A stretch of DNA of 64,000 nucleotides, from positions 141,571,529-141,635,528 of the forward strand of contig OY821518.1 in NCBI GenBank assembly GCA_963682025.1. The letters run 5' to 3'. This document shows, in pieces, positions 1 through 11,711 of this stretch; positions within the stretch are counted from its first letter, which is position 1, and every line of letters starts with the position of its first letter. This DNA comes from Cordilura impudica (taxonomy: Eukaryota > Arthropoda > Insecta > Diptera > Scathophagidae). The position numbers and the translations under genes were made by a program. The notes beneath the pieces were generated by a model. The model searched no databases. It was not told the DNA's origin and was given only the letters and a program-made list of their open reading frames with translations.

Positions 1-462
1 CAAGATTATTATGACTAGGGAACCAAATTATCTTTTTCAACGTTTACAGTTTGCAAGATCGACTAGAGGAAACTCCATAATACAATTCCGACACCGTGAC
101 CATGCTTCTGAGTGTCAATTCTTTATTTTAACTATTCGTCTCTGGAACCAACTACCCTGGAATATTCAACGCACTAGTAGCGCAACACATTTTAGGAAAT
201 TATTGTTTCAACATTTTTCGTACTTTTTTGTCTTAATTTTTATTAAATGCCGATATCTTAAAGTAATTTAATTCATCATAATATGTAGTATGTTATTAAT
301 ATTGTTTAAAAATTTTAAGATTTTGTTATATATGAAATTTTATTTTAAGTAAAATTATATTTATATACAATGTCTGTTTAACTTGTCTGATTCTAATACT
401 GTAATTTATAAGATATTGTATCTTTTTGTATTAGAAATTCAAATTTAATAAACTAAACTAAA
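1..462 (+). pseudogene. 3' end of a non-LTR retrotransposon (ORF2 C-terminus and tail)
   Basis: The reading frame from 11 to 271 encodes a typical extreme C-terminus of LINE reverse transcriptase ORF2: NYLFQRLQFARSTRG, then FRHRD, then IRLWNQLPWNI and HFRKLLF. The RLWN.LP..I signature is common at the end of Jockey/CR1-type ORF2 proteins. It is followed by about 180 bases of AT-rich 3' UTR that ends in a short (TAAAC)n-like run near 449-462, as expected for a LINE tail. The 5' part lies outside the window, so the length and integrity of the element cannot be judged. Clade assignment is inference from the C-terminal motif only. Confidence 0.75.
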
Positions 463-469
463 CACTTCA

Positions 470-1530
470 TCATAACAACATGTCCATGAACTTGGTGTCT
501 TTGTGCATGTCAAGCGCTTCAAGAAAGACGTACATGTTTTTTACGACAGTCTGGATTACTTTGCGGTAGTGAAGCGAACTGATATCTGGAAATGCGTGAA
601 ATCGAGAACTTGGTTTTAAGCACGATAACGATCATCCAATCATGTTCGTCATCGGCGGGCTACCTTACTAACATAACTTAACCTACTTAACGTCTTTGAA
701 TGATATAGAAACAGTGGTTTGGCAGAACTCTTCGGGGAATAAGAAAAACCAAGTGAATACGGATCATTCTCCACCACGACACATACTTAGGATCAAACAA
801 CTACGTCTTTCTTTGCTGATTGAGAAAAAAGGCAAAGCATCTGGATTACATGTATTGTATAATACATTTCATTACCCAAGATACATTCATTACCCAAGAT
901 ACAAAAACACAAAACATACAAAAAAAAAACATCCGCACTAATGCAAAGCTATCTAATGTAATTTTATCTAACTTGTAGATAAATGTTTAGGAGCACTTTA
1001 CATTGTATTCTCTTCTCTGTTGGAAAGCAAATTGTAGAATGATTATTTCATTTTGTGTATATATGTATATGTATGCATGTACATTGTACATCCCTCGCGG
1101 CACTAACATACTCGTGTACACGACGAATCCTATTAGTAGTTACAATAACAACAAATTTCTAAGCACTGGAGGGAAGCCCAAAAACAAATCACGTAATATT
1201 ACAACGGCGTTGAAAATGAATGAATGAAAACGCTGTGTGTGTGTAGGCAAAACCTTTTCACAAGAATGGCGGAAGAATGGCAGATGGAGCAGTAGAAACT
1301 TAACATCCGGTCTCAGTTAAAAGAAAAAAAATAATATTTATTTTACTGGTTTTTGAACATTGTGTTGCATTGAAACATATAACAGAGAATCACACAACTG
1401 AAAATTAGCGAATGTGACTTTAAAATAGAAATGGTAAGCAAAAAAAAAGTTTTGTTAGCAGTAGGCATATGGACTAACAAGTTGTAGTTGTAGCTAAACA
1501 CAATACAACAGCAAACAAGTAAAACAAATT
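470..1530. other. No recognisable feature
   Basis: AT-rich sequence with only short open frames that lack recognisable motifs. I see no gene, repeat boundary or RNA here. Confidence 0.5.
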
Positions 1531-1534
1531 TATA

Positions 1535-2110
1535 GTCGGGCTAAGCTGACTATGCAATTATCTATACCATCAGTTTCGTAAAAGGTTCTTAGGTCCAATC
1601 ATGCCAGGGGAGCTCATAAATGGACTTAGTAAATAATCATAAATCCAATTTAAGTAAGATACTCTTGTATCTGATGTCTGCAGATGTGTTAAGTTCATAG
1701 CGCATGTGAACATCATATGGGGCCTAGGTCAAAAAATGGTCCGATCGCAACAATATTTCTAAATGTCACTTATATGCTCTAACAACCCAATTTTAGTAAA
1801 ATCTGTATTGTTTCAATGTCTTGAGAGAGATTCTCTTTAATATCGGAAAACTGCTTTTTATTTGTTTCTGCACTACGTATTAGAGGATGTAATACACACA
1901 TAAATTAAATTTGGACAAGATCTATATCATAATCTGGATATTAAGGCACTTTGAGTCGACTTCATAGTGGTCATTTCAATAGCGACGGTGCAATAGTCAA
2001 TAAAAGCCGATATAGCAGATTACATCGAAATATAAGGTTTACAGATGCACGGACGGGTGGACCTCGCTAAGTCACCTCAGAAGGTGATTCTGAGTAATTA
2101 TTTTTACTAG
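1535..2110 (-). mobile_element. Degenerate DINE-1-like element, family A
   Basis: Reading the minus strand, the segment keeps the order of a family A DINE: a trace of the (GTCC)n block near 2045-2060 and, at the other end, a decayed copy of the TATAGTCGG terminal palindrome at 1535-1555. Many substitutions and indels separate it from the copies at 4.8, 11.0 and 44.1 kb, so it is an old insertion. Confidence 0.5.
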
Positions 2111-2985
2111 TTACAAACATCAGTATATTCTCACCACAGATTGGTGTAGGGTCTAAAGAGAGTCAGCTTGGATCTTGTGGATTAAGTTTAATTATGTATG
2201 TGTGTATGTTCATAGTAAGCGAACACGAACAAGGCACAAATCCCTTTCCATTTAATTTTCATTTTTCGTAAGTATTTCCAAACAAAAAAAAAACACACAA
2301 AATCTTACGCAAACAAGCACCAACAACTAACAACTTCATACAGATGTACGTTTGTGTAAGTGTATGAGTATTTTTTGTAGGCTGCATAACTTAGTGCGTC
2401 GTTTGAACATTAGAGAAAGTGGTAAATAGTTAAACTACTATATGATGGGGTTGGTTGTAAACCTGCCAGTGGAGTGGGGTATTGCGGTGGTGGCACAATG
2501 TGCACACTTTACGCACTACACACTGAACTGACATTAACTACAAGTTTAAATTTATATGAAGTCGTTACTGGCAGTAATTTCAGTCTCTGCATACTTTGTG
2601 GTGGGGCATCGCCGATAAGAGTTTCTTGTTGTAAATGTATGCCTAAATAGTATACTTACTGCATGCATAATCATGTACATACGTTAACACTCACACTTTG
2701 ACTTGGGAAAACAATTTATTTTTTATTTAGTAATTTTCGGAAGAACTATCAGAGGCGATACAATAGATAACTTGAAGGGGATTTTAAGTGATCATATTTA
2801 TTATTCAAGATTAGCCTAAAATAAGCAATGTAAAAGTAGATATTCGCCCTCTTCTTTCTCTTGAGATTTTACGCATTTATTCGTTTCACCAAAACATTCC
2901 ACCAACATCCTCTTTTGTCATAACCAGGCAACTCTGAGTTTTTTTAACATTCTCGTACAAATCATGTTACATATCATTCGATAGC
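2110..2985. other. No recognisable feature
   Basis: AT-rich intergenic sequence without convincing coding potential or repeat ends. Confidence 0.5.
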
Positions 2986-2989
2986 TCAT

Positions 2990-3715
2990 TGTCGGGCACT
3001 CAGTTCGATGTTAAAACTATGTTACATATAAGATTGAAATTAGTGTTGGTTGCGTGTTCTACGCGAAGGAGCTTGGACAAAGTCTATTTCAAAGACCATC
3101 ATACCATTGGAGTATATATCAGGCTGAAGTGGTGGCAATTAAGAAAGTCGTTGACTAGTTGCGAAGGAACCTGGTGTCAGAAATTGTTACTAAATTTTCA
3201 TGATTATAAGACATTTAGTTGTTTTGTTGCCCCTTCCGAGCAATACCTGTTGCTGTATTGAATATTTGATAATGACATACAACTTGACTGGGATACCCGA
3301 AATAATATGCTTCGCCTTCTTGCCCTGAAATAGTCCAAATGTTAATCTGATATTTTTAATTTTTGTTGGGAGAAATGCAAATTTTATAAAGGGCAGTAAG
3401 ATACTCCTCTATGATTTAAAGTCAAAACACACTGGCAAATATTATTGGCTGCCTAAATTTTTTAATTCAATCACTGTATCATATTTAGACTGATAAAATG
3501 ATTTATGTCGAAGAGGACGTGAAGAGTATCGCTATTGCCCAGATCTCTCCACAATAATAGTTAGTACTTTGGGAGTGCTGCTAATTCATAATCTCTTAAA
3601 TGTTGAAATATCGTATCACAAAAACTTCATGAGGAGCTTCATTGAGTCTACGGTGGTGATTGAGAGAAACGCCTATCCATCCCATGGCATCACAATAGAA
3701 CCCGAAGTCTAAAAT
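2990..3715 (+). pseudogene. LINE ORF2 remnant with RNase H domain
   Basis: In broken frames the plus strand reads GVFYAKELGQSLFQRP, then IYQAEVVAIKKVVD, a stop, and LRRNLVSE. The FQAEV.AI core is the second conserved acidic region of the RNase H domain found in R1/I/LOA-type LINEs. Further down, around 3575-3710, HNLLNVEISYHKNF followed by RSFIESTVV resembles the closing residues of such ORF2 proteins. Stops and shifts show it is dead. The RNase H part is fairly clear; the C-terminal assignment is weaker. Confidence 0.5.
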
Positions 3716-3719
3716 AAGG

Positions 3720-4845
3720 TAATCTTAATATATCTTATCATAAGTACGACATGCATTTGTCTTGTTCCTATAATATTTCCAAAAGTTTACATCCTTTTCT
3801 GAAAAATTGTTTGCATCGATTTTTTCAATATTAATTTAAGAAAAAGGCCCGTGCTTTAACTTTAAAATCGATTCAGAGAAGATCCATGAAAAAATCGCTT
3901 ATTCAGGCTAAGATACCCGTCCTCGGCGATAATTGGCTCGATCCTATCCGGACATAACTAACCGAGAATTCCATATATTTTTAACACCATTTACTACAAA
4001 TTTGTCAACTAGTTGTAAACGCTTCTGTCTAAGCCACGAAACCGATAGGCTAAAGTACCAATTTTTGGAAAACGGCAATAGGACGCCAAACTGATGCTTA
4101 ACTTTTTTGTAAATAGGGATTTTTTTTAGTATAAGTGCGCCAATATATGTAACTTTATGTATTTTGTATATGTGAGTGTTCAATTTACTATAACCTACAA
4201 ATATATACACATATACTTATATGTGTGTTTATATGTGCACATAGATATTGTGAAGCACATATAACTTACTTTTACTTATATTTCTGAGAAACATTTTAAT
4301 GTATTTTATTTTAGACAACAAAAAATAAATGTGCCGATGGCGCCTACACGACATAGTTTGAGTTGTTTTCGAAGTTCACGCAATTTTATGTTTAGTTTGT
4401 ATTTTTTCCTAGAATCGAAAAAAAAACACAGAATACACTAGAACGAGAATTTGTGTTAACCTATGTGAATAAAGTAGTCTGAGATTTACATTAGATTACA
4501 CTCATAGAAATTAAATATAGAGAGAAACGTATATACACATAAAGCAAATGGCATCCACGCCTTTACTGACACATACGCACGCTTTTGTCGAAATTTTCCA
4601 TTTTGCATAAATGTGGCCGAATTTCGTTGATACAGCATTGTTTTTCCTACTTCAGTGCAAGGATAATTTTAGGCTTATTGGCAAGAACCTTTGCTTTGAA
4701 TAGCCGGTTTTCAGAGAAACTCTAATCCTATTTATGTGAAGAGGGGTACCAAGACCTGGTCAGAACCTTCGGAAAATTACCGGAAATTCTACCCGATGTA
4801 AATTTTACATTTTGCACTGATTCACCATTTATGGAAAACGATCAT
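3720..4845. other. No recognisable feature
   Basis: AT-rich sequence. A short minus-strand open frame near 3944-4210 has no recognisable motif and is probably chance. Confidence 0.45.
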
Positions 4846-5601
4846 TATACCCTATAGCACTATGTGGTTTGGGTATAATGACTTTGTGCTGCTGTTTGTA
4901 AAAACCAAAAATATTTGACGTACACTCATCTTTAATTATACCGATCGAATCAGAATCACTATCTGATTCGATTTAACGATGTCCGTCCGTCCGTCCGTCC
5001 ATCCGTCTGTGTGTCCATGTAAAGCAAATATGAATATATTTTAATGAAATTTGGTATGTAATCTTTTATCGGCCATGGGATGAACGCTATTGAAATTGGT
5101 GAGAATCGGTCCATGTTCAGACCTAGCCCCCATACAAATGACCCCTATGAAATCGACATAAATTGCCTTAAGTTCCAAATTATCATATAGATCTCATTCA
5201 AATTCGGTTTGTATGTGTTTATTACATCAATTAATGAATAGTCCAAAAACGATCCCTATGGGCAACTCTTAGTCATAGGCCACATATAGAGCTCTATCAA
5301 AAAACAAAAATATTGCACTGATTCTTCTCAAATTTTGTTTGTATATATTTTTGCCAAATACAAGAGACTTTACCAAACATAGTCAGGATCGGTTCATTTT
5401 TGGGCCTAGTTCGCATATAGATATAGCATCCGATATGAACTTTTTCATATCTGCAGCCAAAAAAATTAATAAAAATCCCACTCAAATTTGGTTTATGCTT
5501 ATTTTCTATATCCAATTAGTTGGACCGAAGAGATGGGGTCTCCAAAGCATGGTATAGCGTATCGTATAGTCGGGCTAGACCGACTATAATTTTCTTACTT
5601 G
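4846..5601 (+). mobile_element. DINE-1-like element, family A, near full length
   Basis: It starts TATACCCTATAGCAC, contains the (GTCC)n block at about 4980-5010, and ends with the subterminal repeat GGTATAG, a decayed palindrome (TATAGTCGGGCT...) and TTTTCTTACTTG. The order of 5' subterminal repeat, GTCY microsatellite and 3' hairpin is that of DINE-1/INE-1 elements, which are non-autonomous relatives of Helentrons. It abuts the 3' tail of the minus-strand LINE that follows. Confidence 0.8.
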
Positions 5602-5733
5602 TTTTATTTATTTATTTGTGTCTTGGTCTATGGTCAATTAAAATTAATTTTAGTACATAGCTATTCATGAATTTAGAAAGCATATTATTTTACTTTTAAT
5701 TAGATTAGTGTTTAATGAGAAATCTATAAATCT

Positions 5734-8480
5734 TTAAACTTCATTAAATTGAATAGACATTCTCCTGAGAGGGTCTGCATTTGCATAATTAGCTCTATAG
5801 AACTGTACAGAGAAAGGTGAGAAGTAACGTGTTGGTCGTTGAGGAATGTTGAATGATATATTGTTAATCAGGAAAACAGAACAAACATCACCATTTATTA
5901 TATTAAGAAGAAATGAAACATTTAGCATAGTTCCCCGGCTTTCTGCTGGTATAGGATGGAAGATTACTTGGATTGAAGTTTAAACTCCGAAGACAAAACA
6001 TAAGGAATTGTTTCTGCATAGATTTCAGACTGTCGGTATGAATTTGGTAGATTGGATCCCAAATTATAGAAGCATATTCCAGGATAGGTCTCACAAATGA
6101 CGTATATAAAGTTTTGGTGAACTTTCATTGAACTCTTTATATATTTATTCATAATTAAATAATGTTAAAGCTAGTTGAGGCCAAACGATTATAGATAAAA
6201 TAGATTAACAGATATATAATTACAATGATAGCACAACATTTTATGAAACCAAGTACACCTCTGGCTTTGTTCACAGTAATTGTTATATGAGGAATAAAGC
6301 TCAGTTTATGATCCAATAAAATACCAATGTCTATAAAGTTATCTACTTTATCGAGACAATAATCACCCAGCACATAGTTAACAGATATCGGCCTATTTCT
6401 GACGAAATGCATATATTTACACTTTTTTAGGTTCAGCTCCATTAAATTACCAAGAATAAAATGAATTCAAATCATTTTGAAGAAAAACATGATCAGAGTG
6501 TTGATTATAACAGAAGAAAATTTTGACATCATCCGCATACATCAAGATGTTTGAAAAACGAATAACATTTGGAAATTTATTTATAAACAAACAAAAAGAG
6601 GCGGTCCAAGATGGCTGCCTTGTGGTACTCCCGACACTACATCTATCGGCTATAAAGTAACATTTTTAAAACATACTTTTTGTGTTCTATATCTACTTTC
6701 CGCTAAGATTTGAAAATCCCATCATATGTAATTTCTTAAGAAGAAGTTAATGATTGACTTTACCAAAAGCCTTGCTGAGGTCTGTATAAACTGCATCTGT
6801 TTGTTTGCATCCAAGAAAACCACGATTGACAATTGTAGTAAATTGTAATAGATTGTAGAGGTTGAACATCTTTTTTGGAAACCATGTTGGAAGGGAGAAA
6901 TTAAAGTATTTACTTGATGGCATAGATTATCCGTTATAATTTTTTGAAAAATTTTAGCAATTCCAGATAATTAGTAATATCAGCCTTGTTACCAGATTTG
7001 AATAGTGGAATAATGAATGAATCCTTCCACATATTGGGAAAATAGCCGTATTTAATTGAGGTATTAAACATGAGTGTTAATGGTACAGCTAAAACATCAG
7101 CACATTTTATTAAAATACTGGACGGAATTTTATCTGGACCACTGTAGCCGGAAAATTTAAGATTTTTCAATTCATTAGAAATCACAGCCATAGCAAGAGA
7201 AGGAATGGATATAATTTGAGTAGCAGTCAGTGTATATGAGCAGATATTAGAATCATCAAAAGTTGCATCGTAGTAACTAGTAGAGAAGAAGTCATCAAAT
7301 AAATTGCATACAATAGCATCATCACAGCATTCATTATGTAGGAATTCATAACAGCAGGATAGCCTTTCGTTTTTCTCTTAGAGTAAATAAAGTTGTAGAA
7401 TGACGGATTTCGTTTAAAATTATTTTTCATTTTGTTCAAATAGTTTAAATAACGTAAATTACTCAGAGTATTAGATTCGGCACGACAAATGGAGTATTTT
7501 CCAAGATCAGCCATAGATCCAATTTTCTTAAATTTTTTTTTTTTTTAATATTTATTTATTTTATTCTTGACACTAGCTAGTTTCCCAGTATTCCAAGGAG
7601 GTCCAGAAAGGTTTTTCAAAAAATTTTTAGGAACACATGACTCAATAAAAGAATACATCTTGTGATAGAAAGCTTCAATCATTTGATCAATAGCACTAGT
7701 TGTACCAGTAGATAACGATAACAAATCATACCAGTTTGTATTATTTATAAGTTCATTAAACATAGTGTAATTCGTTTGAGCAAAACAATAAATTTTAACA
7801 CATTTTTTAGGTGTGTCTACAAGTCCAGATGGAATGGATATATTTTTTTCAATAATAGGGTGATATCCATCTTCAGGAACAGATATAGGGTTTGAGCGCT
7901 TCGTGTAACATTCAGAAACTTCATTAACAAATATTAAATCCAATAATTTTGAATGATCATTAAGAATTCCATTTAAGTGAAAAAGATGTAAATCAAAAAA
8001 GATATTAAAAAGCTCATTCCATTTATCATTTGATTTAGTCTGAACAAAGTATTTTTCTTTAGATAAGAACTTTCACGAAATTGAAGGCAAATTGAAATGT
8101 CCAAGAACAATAACGGAGTCATCCGGATCGGCAGTACGTAGAACAAATTTAATAGCTTCTCCATGTTTAACATATAAAGACTGTGGAGGCGATGTTTAAA
8201 GAGGAATCAATTAAGAAAACCTCAGATGATAAGATAGTTGAGACAGCAATAAGAACACCACCGCCATTCATCATAATACAACGGTCATGTCTAAAAATAT
8301 TATATTTATTGCAAAATGTTTCGGTATTTAAAAAGGTATGATTAAGCCAAGTTTCAGTAAATACGATAATATGACGACTTACATATGTTGAAATTTTCAA
8401 TATATACAGTTGAGAGTTTAGTTCTCAGACGAACGTTTTGGTAAACTAATGAAATATTTTCACCAGGTAGATCTTTTGGT
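5734..8480 (-). pseudogene. LINE ORF2: EEP endonuclease plus reverse transcriptase, broken
   Basis: Reading from 8480 downwards, broken frames give LVYQNVRLRTKL (endonuclease N-terminus), FTETWLNHTFLN and GGGVLIAVS, then VLGHFNLP where active families have GDFN (catalytic Asp replaced by His), LDLIFVNE and EDGYHP near the endonuclease C-terminus. The RT starts with SGPDKIPSSILIKC and FKSGNKADITNY at about 7191-6950. The YADD catalytic box (MYADDVKIFF) lies near 6520-6545 in a stretch without a long open frame. The thumb and C-terminus follow: NKARGVLGFIKC, RPILEYASIIWDP, PLRRMSIQFNEV. Family members normally hold this in one frame of roughly 900 residues; here it is split into at least seven pieces. 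Confidence 0.85.
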
Positions 8481-8594
8481 TTTTTGGAACACTTGAATCA
8501 GTTTGAGGAAGGCGGGCAATATTGTTAGAATTTTGTTAGAATTTTCAGACCAAAAGTTAGGATCGGATAGATCTAGGTTGAGAAAAAATTAACT

Positions 8595-9083
8595 TATATG
8601 TCGAAATTTCTGCGTTTGGGCCCAACTTAGATCTAACAAAGGCATCAACATCTTCAGCAGTAGTTTTAATAGCTAAACGCGAGATAAAAACAGTTGTTTT
8701 TTTGGAGGAACAGCACTCAGCGCAACGGTTTTACCAGCATTTATAACAGGACAAGTATTTATAGAAGGCACAGGTTGTTTTAATGGCACTTCAGGAAAGC
8801 CCAACGGCAAATCAGCATTACAATTAATTACTGAGGCATAAGATGTTAGTGTTGCTGAACTCGGCGTAACAGCAGGAAGATTATCAGATTTATCTTTATT
8901 TGTATTTCGTGACGATTTACGACATTTTGGAGAAGATTGAGGTGAAGATTTTAAAATATCTAATGATTTATATTCATCAAATAGTTTGCCATAACTAGAT
9001 ATAGACATCGATAATTTAGTTACCTCTTCCTGGATATCATTGAATTCCTTTTGTGTATCATTGAAAAAACGGTAGAAATTCAC
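8595..9083 (-). pseudogene. LINE ORF1 (gag-like) C-terminal part
   Basis: The frame at 9083-8673 encodes 136 residues: a coiled-coil-like start (TQKEFNDIQEEVTKL), a polar Ser/Lys/Pro-rich linker and KKQLFLSRV. After a one-base shift the sequence continues as AIKTTAEDVDAFVRSKLGP to a stop near 8570. The pattern of FLSRLA..TTAEDV..F...KLG is the small C-terminal domain of ORF1 proteins in many insect Jockey/CR1-type LINEs. It sits directly upstream of ORF2 on the same strand. No zinc knuckles are visible, and the start is probably internal because the element is 5' truncated. Confidence 0.6.
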
Positions 9084-9126
9084 TCCGATTTTTCTGCATT
9101 TATTGCAATACCAATGTAACTCTTTA

Positions 9127-10487
9127 TCTATATATGTATATAAATTGGAATGTATGTTTGTTTAATTGTTTGTTTGTTTGTACCTTATAGGAGACCAAAC
9201 CTCTGGACCGATCTTCCTGAAATTTTCACAGCATTTAACTGGGACTCTGGCATGATTAATAGGGTACTTTTTTCGACCACGCCCACTTTTGCGCCCACTT
9301 TTTTAAAATTATGTAATTGCTCCCATATAGTTTTTAACAGATTTACTTCAAATTTTATACACATTATACTCCAGGCGAGGTAGATATAAACATTTCTTAC
9401 GCCACGCCCCCTTTCAAGCCCCTTTTCACACCAAGTTTTGTTATAAAGTTTTAAACTTTTTGTACTCTGTACAAATTTGTTCTTTCCAACGGATTTTTTT
9501 TTTTTTTATTTGGTAGTATATTGCTCTTAATACTGTTAACGTCGCCATATAACTATGAACCACGCCCACTTCACCGCCCCCTTTTTTTAATTCAGATACT
9601 TACTTATACCACTAACAATGTTTGCTATACAAAATACTTTTTTTGTAATATGTATTTACCTAAAGTTTTATACACTTTTTATCTACAGGTAAGGTAGCCA
9701 TACATTTTTTTATTGCCAAATCCCCCTTTTTCGCCCCATTTTACCTTAAATTATAATTAGTCTGCTTTCAATCTATCTATCTTTTATATATATATAAATG
9801 AATGTGTGTTTGTTTGTGCTTTATAGGAGGCCAAACCCCTGAACTGATCTTGCTGAAATTTTTACAGCGTGTTACTGTGGCTCTGGAAGGAATAATAGGC
9901 TATATAAATTTTTGATTGGACAAAGGCACCGCCACGCCAATATAACCCAAAATTTGAAATCGTCATATCTCGGGAATTTTTGACCTACGGCGGTCATTTT
10001 AGTACATATGGTATTGGCATGAATAGAAATACATACCAGAAGGAAAGTGGGAGGGACCACTTCCCTTTTTATGAAAATAAAAAATCGTAAAATCTTCTAA
10101 CTACTGGAAGGATCGTCATGAAATTTTCACAGAAGGATATTTTTGCGAAATAGTAAGTCATTAACTATATAAAGTTGTTAGTGGGCAAAGGGATGTGGTC
10201 CCGCCCATATAACCCAAAATTGAAAATCGTCATATCTCGGCCATTTTTTATTGAAATTAATAGAAATTAATATTAATAGAAATAGTACTACAAGAAGACT
10301 GGGCGGGACCACGCCCTTTTTAGAAAAATTAAAATCCATAATAACTTCTATTAAGCCCTTGACTATATAAAGTTGTTAGTGCAATAATTAATTCTAAATT
10401 AAATAAATAATATTTCGTTAATGTATAAATATTTTTTTTTATTTTATTTTATTTTATTTTATAGCGAAGCACACCGGGTTCAGCTAG
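9127..10487 (+). mobile_element. Non-autonomous Helitron pair (tandem or nested)
   Basis: The left end reads A|TCTATATATGTATATAAAT, a common insect Helitron 5' end, followed by TTTGTTTGTTTG. A second 5'-like end lies at about 9774-9800 (TCTATC...ATATATAAATGAATG, TTTGTTTGTG). The shared body has paired phrases such as AGGAGACCAAAC and AGGAGGCCAAAC, and several CCACGCCC blocks. The right end is AGCGAAGCACACCGGG, TTCAGCTAG|T, matching the Helitron 3' rule CTRR before T, with no target duplication. No Rep/helicase is encoded. The 3' hairpin is short, so the class is likely rather than certain. Confidence 0.6.
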
Positions 10488-10499
10488 TTATTATATTAA

Positions 10500-10830
10500 G
10501 CATCAGCAATAAGTCCAGAAAGAATATTAATAAAAAATAAAGAAATTATATATAAACATAAAGTAATCCTCTCAAACACGAAGTGATTTGTTTTTTTTCT
10601 ATTCTTCTTTGTGTTTTTCGCTTATTTTGACAGAGATGCCACGCGTTTACAATTTAAATAAATAGAAAAATAGATTTGTCGACTATCGTTAAGGTGTACT
10701 TAGTGAATCACTTAATAGTTAGTTCAAACAACAATAGATGTCGATATATTTTGCGATTGTCGGATCGTTAAAATTTACAGAATCCCAATAAAGATGTAAA
10801 GTTTAAAGTTGTTTTTATTGTGTACTTATT
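10500..10830 (+). repeat. Fragment of the family B repeat body
   Basis: This stretch (AACACGAAGTGATTTG, GACAGAGATGCCAC, TTGTCGACTATCGTTAAGG, GATTGTCGGATCGTTAAA) recurs at 59.8-59.9 and 60.5-61.2 kb on the plus strand and at 31.5-31.8 kb on the minus strand. It gives the uninterrupted target sequence GTACTTAGTGAATCAC, which is split by a MITE at 60.6 kb. Confidence 0.6.
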
Positions 10831-10996
10831 GTTATACTGCAAATTTGACTATTTCTTTTGTGCTTTGTTCTGTTGCAATTAAGGAGTATGTACTTGTTAT
10901 TTAAATGAGATACCATCACTAAATTGTAAATTAAATCAAAACTTGTTAATCGATTTTAATTAAATATGGCTTGTTTTATTTGCAACATACCTATAT

Positions 10997-11711
10997 TTAT
11001 ACCCTATACCACTATGTGGTTTGGGTATAATGACTTTGTGCTGCTGTTTGTAACAACCAAAAATATTTGACCTAGACCCATCTTTAATTATACCGATCGA
11101 ATCAGAATCACTTTCTGAGTTGATTTCACAATGTCCGTCCGTCCGCCCGTCTGTGTGTCCATGTAAAGCTTGTAATCAAACTGCAGGTCGCAAATATGAA
11201 TATATTTTGATGAAATTTGGTATATAAGCTTTCATCTCCCATGGGATGAATGCTATTGAGATTGGTGAGAATCGGTCCATGTTCAGACCTAGCCCCATAC
11301 AAATTACCCATATGAAATCGACATAAATTGCCACAAGATCCAAATTGTCATATAGATCTTACTCAAATTGGGTTTTGTATGCGTTCATTACGTTCCCGAT
11401 CTTCACTTAAATCTATTAAAAAACAAAAATATTGCACTGATTCTTCTCAGATTTTGTTTGTATATATTTTTGCAAAATACAAGAGACTTTAGTAAACATA
11501 ATCAGGATCGGTCCATTTTTGGACCTAGTCCCCATATAGATATAGCATCCGATATGAACTTTTTCATATCTTCAGCCAAAGAAATTAATAAAAATCAGAC
11601 TCAAATTTGGTTTTTGCTTATTTTCTATGTCCAGTTAGTTGGGCCTAAGTGATAGGGCATGGTATAGGGTATCATATAGTCGGTCTAGACCGACTATAAT
11701 TTTCTTACTTG
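10997..11711 (+). mobile_element. DINE-1-like element, family A, full length
   Basis: Starts TATACCCTATACCACTATG and ends with GGTATAGGGTAT, the intact palindrome TATAGTCGGTCT plus its reverse complement, and AATTTTCTTACTTG. The GTCC/GTCY block is at about 11132-11160. Architecture is complete: matching subterminal inverted repeats, terminal hairpin and the conserved end. Confidence 0.85.

Larger units (their letters stand above)
5602..9110 (-). mobile_element. Jockey/CR1-type LINE, decayed
   Basis: A minus-strand non-LTR retrotransposon about 3.5 kb long: ORF1-like part at the right, endonuclease and reverse transcriptase to the left, and a (TAAA)n-type 3' tail visible on the plus strand as TTTTATTTATTTATTTG at 5602-5618. 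The tail touches the CTTACTTG end of the neighbouring DINE. The 5' end near 9110 appears truncated, since ORF1 lacks an obvious N-terminal region, and a Helitron end follows at once. Many frameshifts and stops make it inactive. Confidence 0.85.
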
